The notes beneath the pieces were generated by a model. The model did not search any database and had not been told where the DNA came from. It saw only the letters and a list, made by a program, of their open reading frames with translations. From positions 1-41,453 of the forward strand of contig JAGBCZ010000029.1 in the NCBI GenBank assembly GCA_017937735.1: a stretch of 41,453 bases of DNA, written 5' to 3'. The position numbers and the translations under genes are program-made. The stretch comes from Alphaproteobacteria bacterium. Lineage in GTDB: Bacteria > Pseudomonadota > Alphaproteobacteria > Rs-D84. Of the stretch, positions 17,123 to 25,464 are shown in pieces (the stretch's first letter is position 1; every line of letters begins with the position of its first letter).

Positions 17123-17347
17123 TTATTTTTTTTCTTCGATATTTGCCAGCGAGAATAATACAGACGATATCAATGATTGATATGGTACGTGCTGTTCATC
17201 GGCCAGTTGTTTTATCCTGTCCAGAATTGGGCGTGGGATGCGCATGTTTATAACGCAGTCTGATTTATTGAACGCCTTGTATGCGGCATATTCACGCAGT
17301 AATGATTCAATATTCATTACAAATAATTGTTGCATAACGTTTGGCAT
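17123..17347 (-). CDS. Ribbon-helix-helix (CopG/Arc-type) DNA-binding protein
   Basis: The 74-residue protein has a C-terminal ribbon-helix-helix pattern. CVINMRIPRPILDRIKQLAD forms the DNA-contacting strand and first helix, and VPYQSLISSVLFSLANI the second helix. The preceding 30 residues (MNIESLLREYAAYKAFNKSD) form an amphipathic extension. Such proteins are often antitoxins or autorepressors, and the gene is the first of a two-gene unit with the DinD-like gene. AGGAG lies six bases before the ATG at 17347, fixing the start. The promoter region holds a palindrome that fits autoregulation. Confidence 0.72.
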   Translation of the reverse strand: MPNVMQQLFVMNIESLLREYAAYKAFNKSDCVINMRIPRPILDRIKQLADEQHVPYQSLISSVLFSLANIEEKK

Positions 17348-17365
17348 TACAAACTCCTATACCTG

Positions 17366-17406
17366 ATACAATACCATAGTCTTTACAATGCACTATACCA
17401 TTGTAT
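17366..17406 (-). promoter_or_regulatory. Candidate operator of the RHH/DinD-like unit
   Basis: ATACAATACCATAG (17366-17379) and CTATACCATTGTAT (17393-17406) are inverted repeats matching at 11 of 14 positions, with perfect outer ATACAAT and inner ATAG arms. The right arm covers the -10 box (17392-17397), as expected for repression by the ribbon-helix-helix protein. Confidence 0.55.
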
Positions 17407-17419
17407 TTACACTTGTCAA
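17392..17419 (-). promoter_or_regulatory. Near-consensus promoter of the RHH/DinD-like unit
   Basis: On the minus strand TTGACA (17419-17414) and TATAGT (17397-17392) are separated by 16 bases. The start codon is 45 bases downstream of the -10 box. Confidence 0.65.
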
Positions 17420-17543
17420 TACAAATATATTTACGTCTGTGATGGCGGTTATGTTGACGTTGGTGTGGGCGGTTGTGTTGCTTGCATTTTATAAAAACTG
17501 TGTTTAAAATTGCCGTATGTACCAATCAAGGAAAGGGATTATT

Positions 17544-18863
17544 ATGATAAAGAAAATCTTGGCGTTTATTATGCTGTGCGCTTTGTTTGTTATGCCGGCA
17601 CATGCAGAATTAAAGGTTGATATTGTTGCAGGTGCTGCGTCCCCAATATCAATTGCGGTTTTAAAGTTTGAAACAACAGATGGCGTTAAATCAAAAGATG
17701 CCGCCATGATACGTGAAGTGGTCGAAGCAGATTTAAAACGTACAGGACTGTTTCGTATTGTCAGTCATGATGCGTTGCCAGAATATGTGAAAATGGGTGA
17801 TATGCCAGATTTTAAATTATGGCAGGCAATTAAAACACAGGTATTGGTTCAGGCTAAATTATCAAATGCTGCAAATAATGATTACAAACTGGAATTCTTT
17901 GTGTGGGATGTTGATGGTGCAGAACAGATAGAAGCGCAGGCGTTGGTGTCTTCTCGTAAATCGTCACGCAGATTGGCCCATATCATGGCTGATGCAATTT
18001 ATGAAAGATTAACAGGTGAAATTGGATATTTTGATACGCAAATTGTATTTATTGCAGAAACAGGACCTGTTGGTGAACGTGATAAACGTATGGCAATTAT
18101 CGATCAAGACGGATATGGTTTGCGTTATTTGTCTGATAAAGACGGGTTTGTTATGTCGCCGCACTTTTCGCCAAATATGGGTACGATTGTATTTTTGTCT
18201 TATTATAATGATGACCCAAGTGTTTGGACACTGGATTTGGAAACAGGTGAACAGCGAAGATTAGGACAATTTGGCGGGATGAATTTTGCGCCACGCTTTT
18301 CGCCAGATGGTAAAAAAGTTGCGTTGTCTTTGGTAAAAAATGGTATTACTCATATTTATGAGTATGATATAGAAACAAAAAAATTACGTCAGTTGACGTT
18401 TGGTAATTCGTTAAATACCAGTCCGTCTTATTCACCAGATGGTAAAAAAATGGCGTTTAATTCTGACAGAACTGGGCGTCAACAAATTCATGTTCTTGAT
18501 TTAGAGTCAGGCATTGAAAAACGTATCACATACGGTAATGGAAAATATGCAACACCTGCGTGGAGTCCTGATGGCCAATTCATTGCATTTACAAAAATGG
18601 CAGATGATACATTTTATATCGGTATAATGAACCCACAGGGTAAAAATGAAAAAATATTAGCTGGTGGCTGGTTTATGGAGGCCCCATCATGGGCGCCTGG
18701 TTCACGCAGACTGGTTTATTATGAAACAGAACGTCACTTGGATGGCATTGAACGCATCAGTCATATACGCAGCGTTGATATCACAGGGCAAAATATCTAT
18801 GATATTGAAATAGATGATGATATAAATGCCGTTGAACCAACGTGGTCACCAAGATTGCCATAA
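17544..18863 (+). CDS. tolB: Tol-Pal system periplasmic protein TolB
   Basis: TolB is the periplasmic partner of Pal and helps outer-membrane constriction during division. The signal peptide ends MPAHA before ELKVDIVAGAASPISIAVL. The N-terminal domain runs to about residue 165. A six-bladed beta-propeller follows with repeated PxFSPDGKK, PSYSPDGKK, PAWSPDGQF and PSWAPGSRR motifs. The length of 439 residues is normal. ATG 17544 gives a clean signal peptide; an ATG at 17517 would add nine residues. Pal is encoded 6 kb away at 24938-25333, not adjacent as in many Proteobacteria. A hairpin terminator follows directly. Confidence 0.92.
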   Translation: MIKKILAFIMLCALFVMPAHAELKVDIVAGAASPISIAVLKFETTDGVKSKDAAMIREVVEADLKRTGLFRIVSHDALPEYVKMGDMPDFKLWQAIKTQVLVQAKLSNAANNDYKLEFFVWDVDGAEQIEAQALVSSRKSSRRLAHIMADAIYERLTGEIGYFDTQIVFIAETGPVGERDKRMAIIDQDGYGLRYLSDKDGFVMSPHFSPNMGTIVFLSYYNDDPSVWTLDLETGEQRRLGQFGGMNFAPRFSPDGKKVALSLVKNGITHIYEYDIETKKLRQLTFGNSLNTSPSYSPDGKKMAFNSDRTGRQQIHVLDLESGIEKRITYGNGKYATPAWSPDGQFIAFTKMADDTFYIGIMNPQGKNEKILAGGWFMEAPSWAPGSRRLVYYETERHLDGIERISHIRSVDITGQNIYDIEIDDDINAVEPTWSPRLP

Positions 18864-18865
18864 AA

Positions 18866-18890
18866 AAAGCGCCCATCCGGGCGCTTTATA
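18866..18890 (+). terminator. Terminator of tolB
   Basis: AAAGCGCCC and GGGCGCTTT form a 9-bp stem with an ATCC loop. The tail (ATATAAA) is poor in T, so termination may be partial. Confidence 0.6.
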
Positions 18891-18905
18891 TAAACAGGAA
18901 TTATT

Positions 18906-19316
18906 ATGAATAAGATATTGTGTGCTTTGTTTGGTATATTTTTATCTGGGGTGGCGTTTGCAGTGCCGGCGGTGGTTGATTATGTCTTGGATGGTGATAC
19001 GTTTGCCGCAGGGGTGAAAATTGATGACGATATTACGATTACTGTTCGGGTGCGTATTATAAATGTCGATACCCCAGAATTAAATGGTGCCTGCGATGCA
19101 GAAATAGACAAGGCGAACAAGGCCAAAGATTTTGTGTCAGATTTATTGCCAGTGGGAACAGTGGTTGATTTGAAAAATATCAAAGATGATAAATATCTGG
19201 GCAGAATAGATGCAAATGTTATTTTGCTTGATGGGCGTGATGTTGGTGATATGTTAATCAAAGAAAAATTAGCGCGGCCATACAGTGGTGGTAAACGTCA
19301 CGGTTGGTGTAATTAA
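18906..19316 (+). CDS. Secreted SNase-like thermonuclease
   Basis: This staphylococcal-nuclease-like domain follows a signal peptide (about residues 1-19, ending GVAFA). The catalytic residues of the family are present: Arg50 in VRVRIINVD, Glu58 in TPELNG and Arg100 in KYLGRIDA, with Asp31 and Asp55 as calcium-site candidates. The C-terminal half has GRDVGDMLIKEKLARPYSGG as in many bacterial homologues. A periplasmic or secreted nuclease degrading DNA or RNA is expected. The length of 136 residues equals a single domain. AACAGGAA lies upstream of the start. Confidence 0.88.
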   Translation: MNKILCALFGIFLSGVAFAVPAVVDYVLDGDTFAAGVKIDDDITITVRVRIINVDTPELNGACDAEIDKANKAKDFVSDLLPVGTVVDLKNIKDDKYLGRIDANVILLDGRDVGDMLIKEKLARPYSGGKRHGWCN

Positions 19317-19377
19317 AAATCTGCATATTTTTTATTGTTTTTTGTGATATAATACCTTGGAAATATAAGGGATTGTT

Positions 19378-21543
19378 ATGACAAAAAGCATGTATGATGT
19401 TATCAAAAAACAAAACGGTGAACGTTTTGCCAAAGCGATACGAAATTACGATAATGGTATTTTTGATATTCCAAATATTGATAAGATTGTAAAATATGCT
19501 GGTCGTGATGCAGAACCAATAATGAACTATTTGGTATCATTGAAACAAATTAAAATCCAAGAAATGGCTGTGCATATGGATCCTATTGAGCTGTTGGACA
19601 AAGCCGGGTATAATGCGTATGTTGCAGATACATTGGAAAAACAAAATGCCATACAAAAGTATTATGCGCCAGGTGAAGAGATATGTACTTTTCGTGACCC
19701 AGAAAGGTTTAAAAGATATTATATTATCAATGCTGTGCGTAAAGATGTGGATAAAATTAAACGTGGAAATCCGCCACAACGTGATGATGAATATGGTACA
19801 TCTGTAATTTCTATTCAGGTTTTGAAAACTGGCGGATTTATTAGTATAAAAAACAGATATAATCACACAGTACCAAACTGTGATAGTACGTTAAATTCAA
19901 ATCCAGATAATATTATTATGGGGTTGTCTGATGCGATAAGACATCATTTTGGTGCGGATTTTTCATCGCAAAGGGTTGATTTAGGACCTGGTTATACGCT
20001 GGTTGGAAATCAAATTTGTAAATACTATCGTGAAATAAACAACGTTTATATCAGTGAAGATTTTTATGTCAAAGATGGTCGAGTTTATGAAATCGATAAA
20101 AATACACAAATTGCGCTGGGGAATGGACTAATTTTTGATTTAAAACATGAAAGGTATATGTCTCGTTTTCGTGATGTAACGGGTGGACATGTGTTTAATA
20201 TCGATTATTTAATAAATGATCGCCCTGTACGAATTTTGAAAAATGACGATGGGTCCAAGGCGTTGTATGCTGGTGAAGAACATATTTTATCGTTCAAAGA
20301 CGGAAAGATGTGTTATATAAATCCAAAAGATCTTGCTAATTTTTCTTTGACATACGCAACATTAAAAGGTGATTTAGATTTTAGTAAAATTCGTTCGTAT
20401 TTATCGTTGGAAAATTCTGATTTGTCTGGGGCTACTTCGTTGAAATTGCCTATGATGTTCGGCGGTACTGAATTGCCCACAAGTATGGATTTGGAAGGTG
20501 TGATATTTCCAGCGGTTGAATTAAATTTTAATAAATTTAGGGGGGCTTTGACTTTAAAACGGGCAGATATGTCCCGTGTAACAAAGCTGGTGTTGCCAAA
20601 TAATGGCGATACTGTAATGGATCTTAGTGGAACTAAAATGCCTGCGTGTTCCGTAGATTTAAGTCATTTAACACAAATAATGTTACATGGTGCGGATTTG
20701 TCGCTGGTAACAGATTTAAAATTATCAAAAGATTTTACATATATAGATTTAGAAGGTGCAAAGATGGGGGTATGCGAATTAGATCTTGGGCATCTAAATC
20801 GCAATGCAAGGGGTGGGGCGTGTCAGTTTAATATAAATTATGCCGATTTGTCCCGTGTAACAAAATTAGTTTTGCCGGAAAATTTATTGGATGCTGAATT
20901 TGGTGGTGTTAAATTTCCAACTTGTGAATTAAATCTAAGCAGTTTGTCGGATCGTTTGAATTTATGTGAATGTGATTTATCGCATGTAACAAAACTGGTG
21001 TTGCCTAAAGATATGTTTGCTGCTTATATTGACGATGCAAAGTTTCCTGCGACAGAATTAGATTTTAGTAATGTTTTCTCTATACTGTCTATGGAACGTG
21101 CAGATTTATCACGCGTAAAAAAGTTAGTTATGCCAAAGACAACAGCAGATGTTTATGCGTCTGATACAGTGTTTCCTGCGTGTGAATTAAATTTAGAAAA
21201 TATCGCGACAGATTTGAATTTTAGGGGGGCGGATATGTCCCGTGTAAAAAAATTGGTGTTGCCGTCTGGGTATCGCAGGGCGTATTTCGAGGGGGCAAAG
21301 TTCCCAGCGTGTGAATTGGATTTAAGTAAAATTACTGGCGTAATTGAATTAAGCAATGCTGATTTGTCGCGTGTAACAAAATTAATTTTGCCAGAAAATA
21401 AATCTAGTGTTAAGTTGGATGGTGCAAAGCTGCCAGTGTCTTATGAATTAGAATTGGCGACACAGCGTTTGCAAGATAGGATACAAAATATGAATGAAGG
21501 AAGTGTGTATGACTCAAATCAAAATTGTACTAACGAGCGGTAA
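19378..21543 (+). CDS. Large protein with 43-residue tandem repeats, unknown function
   Basis: I do not recognise the protein. No signal peptide is visible. Residues 1-340 form a non-repetitive region with no motif I can name. From about 347 to the C-terminus the block (A/C)D(L/M)SxVxKLxLP recurs at 347, 396, 439, 489, 532, 575, 618 and 661. The spacing is 43 residues for five of the seven intervals and 49-50 for the other two. Each unit has a second half resembling AKFPACELDLS. The regular hydrophobic pattern suggests a solenoid of the leucine-rich or pentapeptide type. ATG 19378 follows AAGGGAT. The 3' end overlaps the cyclophilin gene by 35 bases, implying coupled translation. Confidence 0.75.
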   Translation: MTKSMYDVIKKQNGERFAKAIRNYDNGIFDIPNIDKIVKYAGRDAEPIMNYLVSLKQIKIQEMAVHMDPIELLDKAGYNAYVADTLEKQNAIQKYYAPGEEICTFRDPERFKRYYIINAVRKDVDKIKRGNPPQRDDEYGTSVISIQVLKTGGFISIKNRYNHTVPNCDSTLNSNPDNIIMGLSDAIRHHFGADFSSQRVDLGPGYTLVGNQICKYYREINNVYISEDFYVKDGRVYEIDKNTQIALGNGLIFDLKHERYMSRFRDVTGGHVFNIDYLINDRPVRILKNDDGSKALYAGEEHILSFKDGKMCYINPKDLANFSLTYATLKGDLDFSKIRSYLSLENSDLSGATSLKLPMMFGGTELPTSMDLEGVIFPAVELNFNKFRGALTLKRADMSRVTKLVLPNNGDTVMDLSGTKMPACSVDLSHLTQIMLHGADLSLVTDLKLSKDFTYIDLEGAKMGVCELDLGHLNRNARGGACQFNINYADLSRVTKLVLPENLLDAEFGGVKFPTCELNLSSLSDRLNLCECDLSHVTKLVLPKDMFAAYIDDAKFPATELDFSNVFSILSMERADLSRVKKLVMPKTTADVYASDTVFPACELNLENIATDLNFRGADMSRVKKLVLPSGYRRAYFEGAKFPACELDLSKITGVIELSNADLSRVTKLILPENKSSVKLDGAKLPVSYELELATQRLQDRIQNMNEGSVYDSNQNCTNER

Positions 21544-21967
21544 TGTGATTATTGAACCCTTGTCAAATGTGGCGCCGAAACACGTTGCTAGAATTATTGA
21601 ATTGGTAAAATCTGGTTTTTATGACGGATTAACATTCCATCGTGTGATTGATGGTTTTATGGCACAAACTGGTTGCCCATTGGGGGATGGTACTGGTGGC
21701 AGTGGTATTAAAATTCCAGCGGAGTTTTCAAGCGAACATTTTATGCGTGGGTCGGTTGGCATGGCGCGTGCGTTTGATATAAATTCTGCTGATTCTCAAT
21801 TCTTTATTTGTTTTCAAGATTGTAAATTTTTGGATGGAAAGTACACTATTTGGGGGCGGGTTGTATCTGGTATGGAATTTGTTGACAAGATTAAACGTGG
21901 CGATGAATTAAAAAATGGTTATGTTGAAAATCCAGATAAAATAATAAAGATGGAAGTGGTACAATAA
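21509..21967 (+). CDS. Cyclophilin-type peptidyl-prolyl cis-trans isomerase
   Basis: The enzyme catalyses cis-trans isomerisation at proline bonds. The compact cyclophilin fold is shown by LTFHRVIDGFMAQTGCPLGDGTGGSG (with the active-site Arg in FHRV), FMRGSVGMARA, NSADSQFFICFQDCKFLDGKYTIWGRVVSGMEFVDKI. No signal peptide, so it should act in the cytoplasm. The length of 152 residues is typical of bacterial PpiB-like forms. ATG 21509 is preferred over the in-frame ATG at 21494 because GAAGGA lies just upstream of it. It overlaps the repeat-protein gene. Confidence 0.9.
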   Translation: MTQIKIVLTSGNVIIEPLSNVAPKHVARIIELVKSGFYDGLTFHRVIDGFMAQTGCPLGDGTGGSGIKIPAEFSSEHFMRGSVGMARAFDINSADSQFFICFQDCKFLDGKYTIWGRVVSGMEFVDKIKRGDELKNGYVENPDKIIKMEVVQ

Positions 21968-21994
21968 AAAATTCCCCGATTAGGGGATTTTTTT
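21966..21994. terminator. Bidirectional terminator
   Basis: CCCC/GGGG with flanking A and T tracts form a hairpin around GATTA between the convergent cyclophilin and plsC genes. One T-T mismatch interrupts the lower stem. Confidence 0.65.
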
Positions 21995-22700
21995 ATGCGC
22001 TGTGACGATTGATTGCATCGCTAATTTCATCCAACGATGCGTTTGATGGCAGTAGTGGTTCAAACCAAACATTTGCCATCCCAGAATTCATGCGGCCGTG
22101 TTTTGGCCAATATAATCCAGCATCTGTACCAATTGGCAAGATTGGTAACTTTAACGTATGTGCCAATAATAACAGGCCACGTTTTAATGGAATCTTTTCG
22201 CCTGGTTTTGCACGTGTGCCTTCGGGGAATATGACCAATGTGTATCCATCCAGTACACGTTTTTCAACGTCAGATGCCAGCTGTTTCATGTTTGTTTTAC
22301 CCTTGGCACGATTAACCCCCAGCATGCCACAACGCCAAAATGCCCAACCGTAAATCGGTATCCACAGCAATTCACGTTTCATAATGAAAAATGTGTTTGG
22401 CATTACTTTGGATATTACAGATATTTCTAAAATAGACATGTGCTTGGCCGCAACAATACATTTACCATCAATTCGTTTGTTGCCGTCTGGCAGGTTTGGA
22501 ACACCGTTTTCTTCGGTTCGTGGATAATGCACAGTATATTTAATGCCACAAATCCATCGGGCCAGTAGCAGAACACCGGCTGCATCTGCAAATACTAGTT
22601 TTCTGGACAGTTTTTTTGATATCAGCCCGACTAATAATAGCGGTGACCACAGTGTAAAATAAATCCCCAGTACGATTTTAAAAACGATTGTTTTGAACAT
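21993..22700 (-). CDS. plsC: 1-acyl-sn-glycerol-3-phosphate acyltransferase
   Basis: PlsC converts lysophosphatidic acid to phosphatidic acid at the inner membrane. The acyltransferase motif I is His87-x4-Glu92 (KHMSILEI), the HX4E variant seen in many proteobacterial PlsC, where others have HX4D. Motif III is VIFPEGTRAKPGEK and motif IV LPILPIGTDAG. An N-terminal hydrophobic helix (about 5-27) anchors it. The length of 235 residues is typical. It ends a same-strand run after ftsE, ftsX and a YdcF-like gene, an arrangement seen in other alphaproteobacteria. Confidence 0.88.
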   Translation of the reverse strand: MFKTIVFKIVLGIYFTLWSPLLLVGLISKKLSRKLVFADAAGVLLLARWICGIKYTVHYPRTEENGVPNLPDGNKRIDGKCIVAAKHMSILEISVISKVMPNTFFIMKRELLWIPIYGWAFWRCGMLGVNRAKGKTNMKQLASDVEKRVLDGYTLVIFPEGTRAKPGEKIPLKRGLLLLAHTLKLPILPIGTDAGLYWPKHGRMNSGMANVWFEPLLPSNASLDEISDAINRHSA

Positions 22701-22719
22701 GTTTTCCCTTTTTTATTGA

Positions 22720-23235
22720 TTAACTTTCTTTTATCCCAAGCATTGTTACGATGTATTTTATATATTCTGTTGTCCACCTTTCAAGTCTTTTTGCGGGTGG
22801 CATACCAACCAATGTTGCGGGACATGTAACAATTTCTGTATTTGGCAATTCGTTATGTATCAAGTACTTTGCACGATTGACATGATCTTCGGTTGTGATG
22901 ATAACAATTCGGTTCAGATTTTTTTCATTTACAATTTTCTTTATTGCCAACGCATTTTGATATGTTGATTTTGATTTAGATTCAATAATTGCTTGCCGGG
23001 CCAGATGCAAAGATTTTGGTGCGCCAACACCAATTATGTATAAGTCTGCATTTGGGTATTCTTGCATTTTTCGAATCGCAAATGGTATTCTGCGTTCATC
23101 GCCGGTCAGTACAAATATGCTGTCGTTATCATAGATTTTCCCACAATGTCGTGGGGTGGCAGATTTAAAAAACATGCCACCAATTACAAAACAACATAAC
23201 AGTAAAAAAGATGGTGTTATTAAATTTTTTATCAT
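22720..23235 (-). CDS. YdcF/SanA-like (DUF218) protein
   Basis: A single N-terminal membrane helix (about 7-24) precedes a DUF218 domain. Seen in order are SIFVLTGDERRIPFAIRKMQEYP, LYIIGVG, SKSTYQNALAIKKIV and IVIITTEDHVNRAKYLI, matching the family's V-L-x-G-G ... S-x-x-T-x-E/Q-N-A ... V-T-x-x-x-H-x-x-R pattern. Members such as ElyC and SanA affect envelope integrity; the biochemical role is not settled. The start is three bases past the ftsX stop, so it belongs to the ftsEX operon. Confidence 0.8.
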   Translation of the reverse strand: MIKNLITPSFLLLCCFVIGGMFFKSATPRHCGKIYDNDSIFVLTGDERRIPFAIRKMQEYPNADLYIIGVGAPKSLHLARQAIIESKSKSTYQNALAIKKIVNEKNLNRIVIITTEDHVNRAKYLIHNELPNTEIVTCPATLVGMPPAKRLERWTTEYIKYIVTMLGIKES

Positions 23236-23238
23236 TTT

Positions 23239-24078
23239 TTAACTGTTCTTTAAAATTCTGATTGTTGTTTTGCGTGTAATTGATATTGCAAAGATTACGA
23301 TTACGATTGGTAATAATATCAGTGCAGCCCATCCGCCATTACTGATACCCATTGTTGCCATCAGACCAACACGTGCGCCATGTGCAATAGAATTTATTAT
23401 CAGCAATACAGGAACCGCTGCAATAAAACCGATTGTGGTGGCTGTTGTGCATATCTTGGCGACAATGATTTGCATTTGTCGTGTGATAAAGTTATCAGAT
23501 GCGCCAACTTGATTTAGTATTTCAAGTTCGCGTTTATGTAACAGTGCAGTGTTCTGGGCAATATAAGAAATACATATTCCAATTGCCCCCAGCATCAGTA
23601 TTAAAATAAATACAGACATTATTATCATTTGCCAACCTGCGGATGTTGATGCAGACAGTGCGCTGGCATGTGTTAAAAAGCGTGCATCTTTTGCGACCAG
23701 TTTTCCGAACGACTTTAAATCCGATTCGGTTTTGAATTGAATTTCCCACATCTGTGGCAGATAGTTTTTGATTGCGCCATTGTCAGAAACCCAAGGTGCC
23801 ATCAGTTCTTGCATTTCATCGGTTGATATTTGGTTTACCGATTCGATTTTTTCAGAATTATTTGCGATTATTTTTTTGACATTATCGACTTTTTTTGTGT
23901 CTGTGACCTGGACAGTTGCGAACAATTCCCACTGATTATTCCAACGCATAACACCTGTTCCAATAGACAGTGAAATCCCCAGTGCCAATACCGATAAAAA
24001 TGACAACAATGACATAATTGCAGTCATAAACATAGACTGTTCACGAATCAGTGAAAATACAATTGGTTTTTTTATCAT
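23239..24078 (-). CDS. ftsX: Cell division ABC transporter permease FtsX
   Basis: FtsX with FtsE regulates peptidoglycan hydrolysis at the division septum. An N-terminal helix (about 15-40) is followed by a periplasmic domain (about 45-150) and three C-terminal helices (about 155-180, 205-230 and 245-270). This is the four-helix FtsX plan, with the FtsX-type segment ALLHKRELEILNQVGASDNFI between helices. It overlaps the ftsE stop by one base as TAATG. The length of 279 residues is normal. Confidence 0.88.
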   Translation of the reverse strand: MIKKPIVFSLIREQSMFMTAIMSLLSFLSVLALGISLSIGTGVMRWNNQWELFATVQVTDTKKVDNVKKIIANNSEKIESVNQISTDEMQELMAPWVSDNGAIKNYLPQMWEIQFKTESDLKSFGKLVAKDARFLTHASALSASTSAGWQMIIMSVFILILMLGAIGICISYIAQNTALLHKRELEILNQVGASDNFITRQMQIIVAKICTTATTIGFIAAVPVLLIINSIAHGARVGLMATMGISNGGWAALILLPIVIVIFAISITRKTTIRILKNS

Positions 24079-24869
24079 TATGCGTTTCCAATATCATCAA
24101 ATTGTTTAGACAGTTCTGTAAAATAGTTTTGTGGTTTTGGTCCCTTCCATAATTTTTTTTCTGATTCGGCAGTTGGGGCAGGGGACACAGATTTCCCAGT
24201 AAATGTTACACGATGATTTTCGACACGTATCACAGGAAATTTATATGTTTCCATTAACTTTTTGCTGTGTGTTGCCAGAATGATTGTTGTGCCGAACATT
24301 TTGTTCATCTGTATAAACAGTTCCATCAGGCGTGATGCATTTTCGTCATCCAGATTTCCTGTTGGTTCGTCTGCCAGCAAGACACTGGGCTGAACGATAA
24401 TTGCACGTGCAACCGATACACGCTGTTGCTGGCCACCAGATAGTGATTTTGGGTTAACGTCTGCGTATTTACCCAGTCCGACCCAATCCAGCACCTTTGG
24501 CACCAGTTTTTTTATTTTATCTTCACCAACCCCACGCACACGCAGTGGTAATGCGATATTATCGAACACAGTCAGGTGTGACAACAGTGAATATTCTTGG
24601 AACACGATGGCCATTTTCTGACGTAACTTGGTAATTTCATCACGTGAGATATCGTCTGTGTTTTTGCCGAACAGTTTTACCTGACCACGGACGGGTTTGT
24701 GTAATTGATAGATTAGTCGCAATAATGTTGTTTTACCTGCGCCCGATGCCCCAGACAAGAAATAAAATGACCCGGCCCCGATATTAAAAGAAACATCGGT
24801 CAGAATTTCTGGTGTGCCATCGTATTGGGCCGCAACATTTGCAAATGATATAACAGTCTTTTCTTCCAT
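24078..24869 (-). CDS. ftsE: Cell division ATP-binding protein FtsE
   Basis: FtsE is the cytoplasmic ATPase of the FtsEX complex. Walker A is GASGAGKTT (about residues 40-48), the Q-loop is VFQEYSLL, the signature LSGGQQQRVSVARAI, Walker B VLLADEP and the H-loop ILATHS. An extension of about 40 residues follows the ABC domain. I chose ATG 24869; the in-frame GTG at 24917 would lie within the terminator hairpin between pal and ftsE and add 16 unrelated residues. Other LolD/MacB-type ATPases are similar, but the FtsX neighbour settles the call. Confidence 0.88.
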   Translation of the reverse strand: MEEKTVISFANVAAQYDGTPEILTDVSFNIGAGSFYFLSGASGAGKTTLLRLIYQLHKPVRGQVKLFGKNTDDISRDEITKLRQKMAIVFQEYSLLSHLTVFDNIALPLRVRGVGEDKIKKLVPKVLDWVGLGKYADVNPKSLSGGQQQRVSVARAIIVQPSVLLADEPTGNLDDENASRLMELFIQMNKMFGTTIILATHSKKLMETYKFPVIRVENHRVTFTGKSVSPAPTAESEKKLWKGPKPQNYFTELSKQFDDIGNA

Positions 24870-24906
24870 GTTTGGAATATAGTAAAATTTTGAATATTGG
24901 TCAAAT

Positions 24907-24934
24907 AAAAATCCCACAGACGTGGGATTTTTTA
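24907..24934 (-). terminator. Terminator between pal and ftsE
   Basis: AAAAATCCCAC and GTGGGATTTTT form an 11-bp stem with an AGAC loop, just after the pal stop on the minus strand. It separates pal from ftsEX transcription. Confidence 0.8.
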
Positions 24935-24937
24935 TTC

Positions 24938-25333
24938 TTATTTAACAACGGTTGTTGCGTTTCTGTTTTTTGCCCAGACTTTTTCGCCAGTACCCTTGTA
25001 CAGTGGGTTTTCTTTACCGTATGAAATTGTTTTAATGCGTTCTGGTTCGATACCTTCACGAATCAGTACGTGTGCAGCATTCCCAGCACGCAACGCACCC
25101 AATGCAAGGTTGTATTCTGTTGAACCACGTTCGTCACAGCGACCTTGGACAGTTACGTTAATATCTGGGTTTTTCTTCATATATAATGCCTGTGATTCCA
25201 GGTTGTCACGTGCATCTTCGGAAATTTGTGCCGAATCGAATGCAAAGAACACTTGGTCGCCATTGATATCTGATGGGATGTGTGTACATGCGGAAACAGC
25301 GGTTAAAATTGCCAAGACGATAATTTTTTTCAT
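24938..25333 (-). CDS. pal: Peptidoglycan-associated lipoprotein Pal
   Basis: Pal anchors the outer membrane to peptidoglycan and is released by TolB. The signal peptide ends in the lipobox VSAC (Cys16). The OmpA-like domain covers about 28-131, with VFFAFDSAQISEDARDNL, NPDINVTVQGRCDERGS and TEYNLALGALRAGNAAHVLI, including the conserved Asp and Arg that bind diaminopimelate. The length of 131 residues is slightly short because the linker after the lipobox is brief. GAGAGGAAT precedes the start. Confidence 0.93.
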   Translation of the reverse strand: MKKIIVLAILTAVSACTHIPSDINGDQVFFAFDSAQISEDARDNLESQALYMKKNPDINVTVQGRCDERGSTEYNLALGALRAGNAAHVLIREGIEPERIKTISYGKENPLYKGTGEKVWAKNRNATTVVK

Positions 25334-25405
25334 TTTGAATTCCTCTCTTTTATAAGATGCAAGATAGTAAAAATATCAATCTAAATCAACATATATTTTT
25401 ACCGC

Positions 25406-25434
25406 TTGGAAAGGGGGTAAAAATATGATACAAT
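25406..25434 (+). promoter_or_regulatory. Candidate promoter of the beta-barrel gene
   Basis: TTGGAA (25406-25411) and TACAAT (25429-25434) have a 17-base spacer and lie 30 bases before ATG 25465. Confidence 0.55.
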
Positions 25435-25464
25435 GCGCGTAAATAAAACGAAAGGATTTATATC

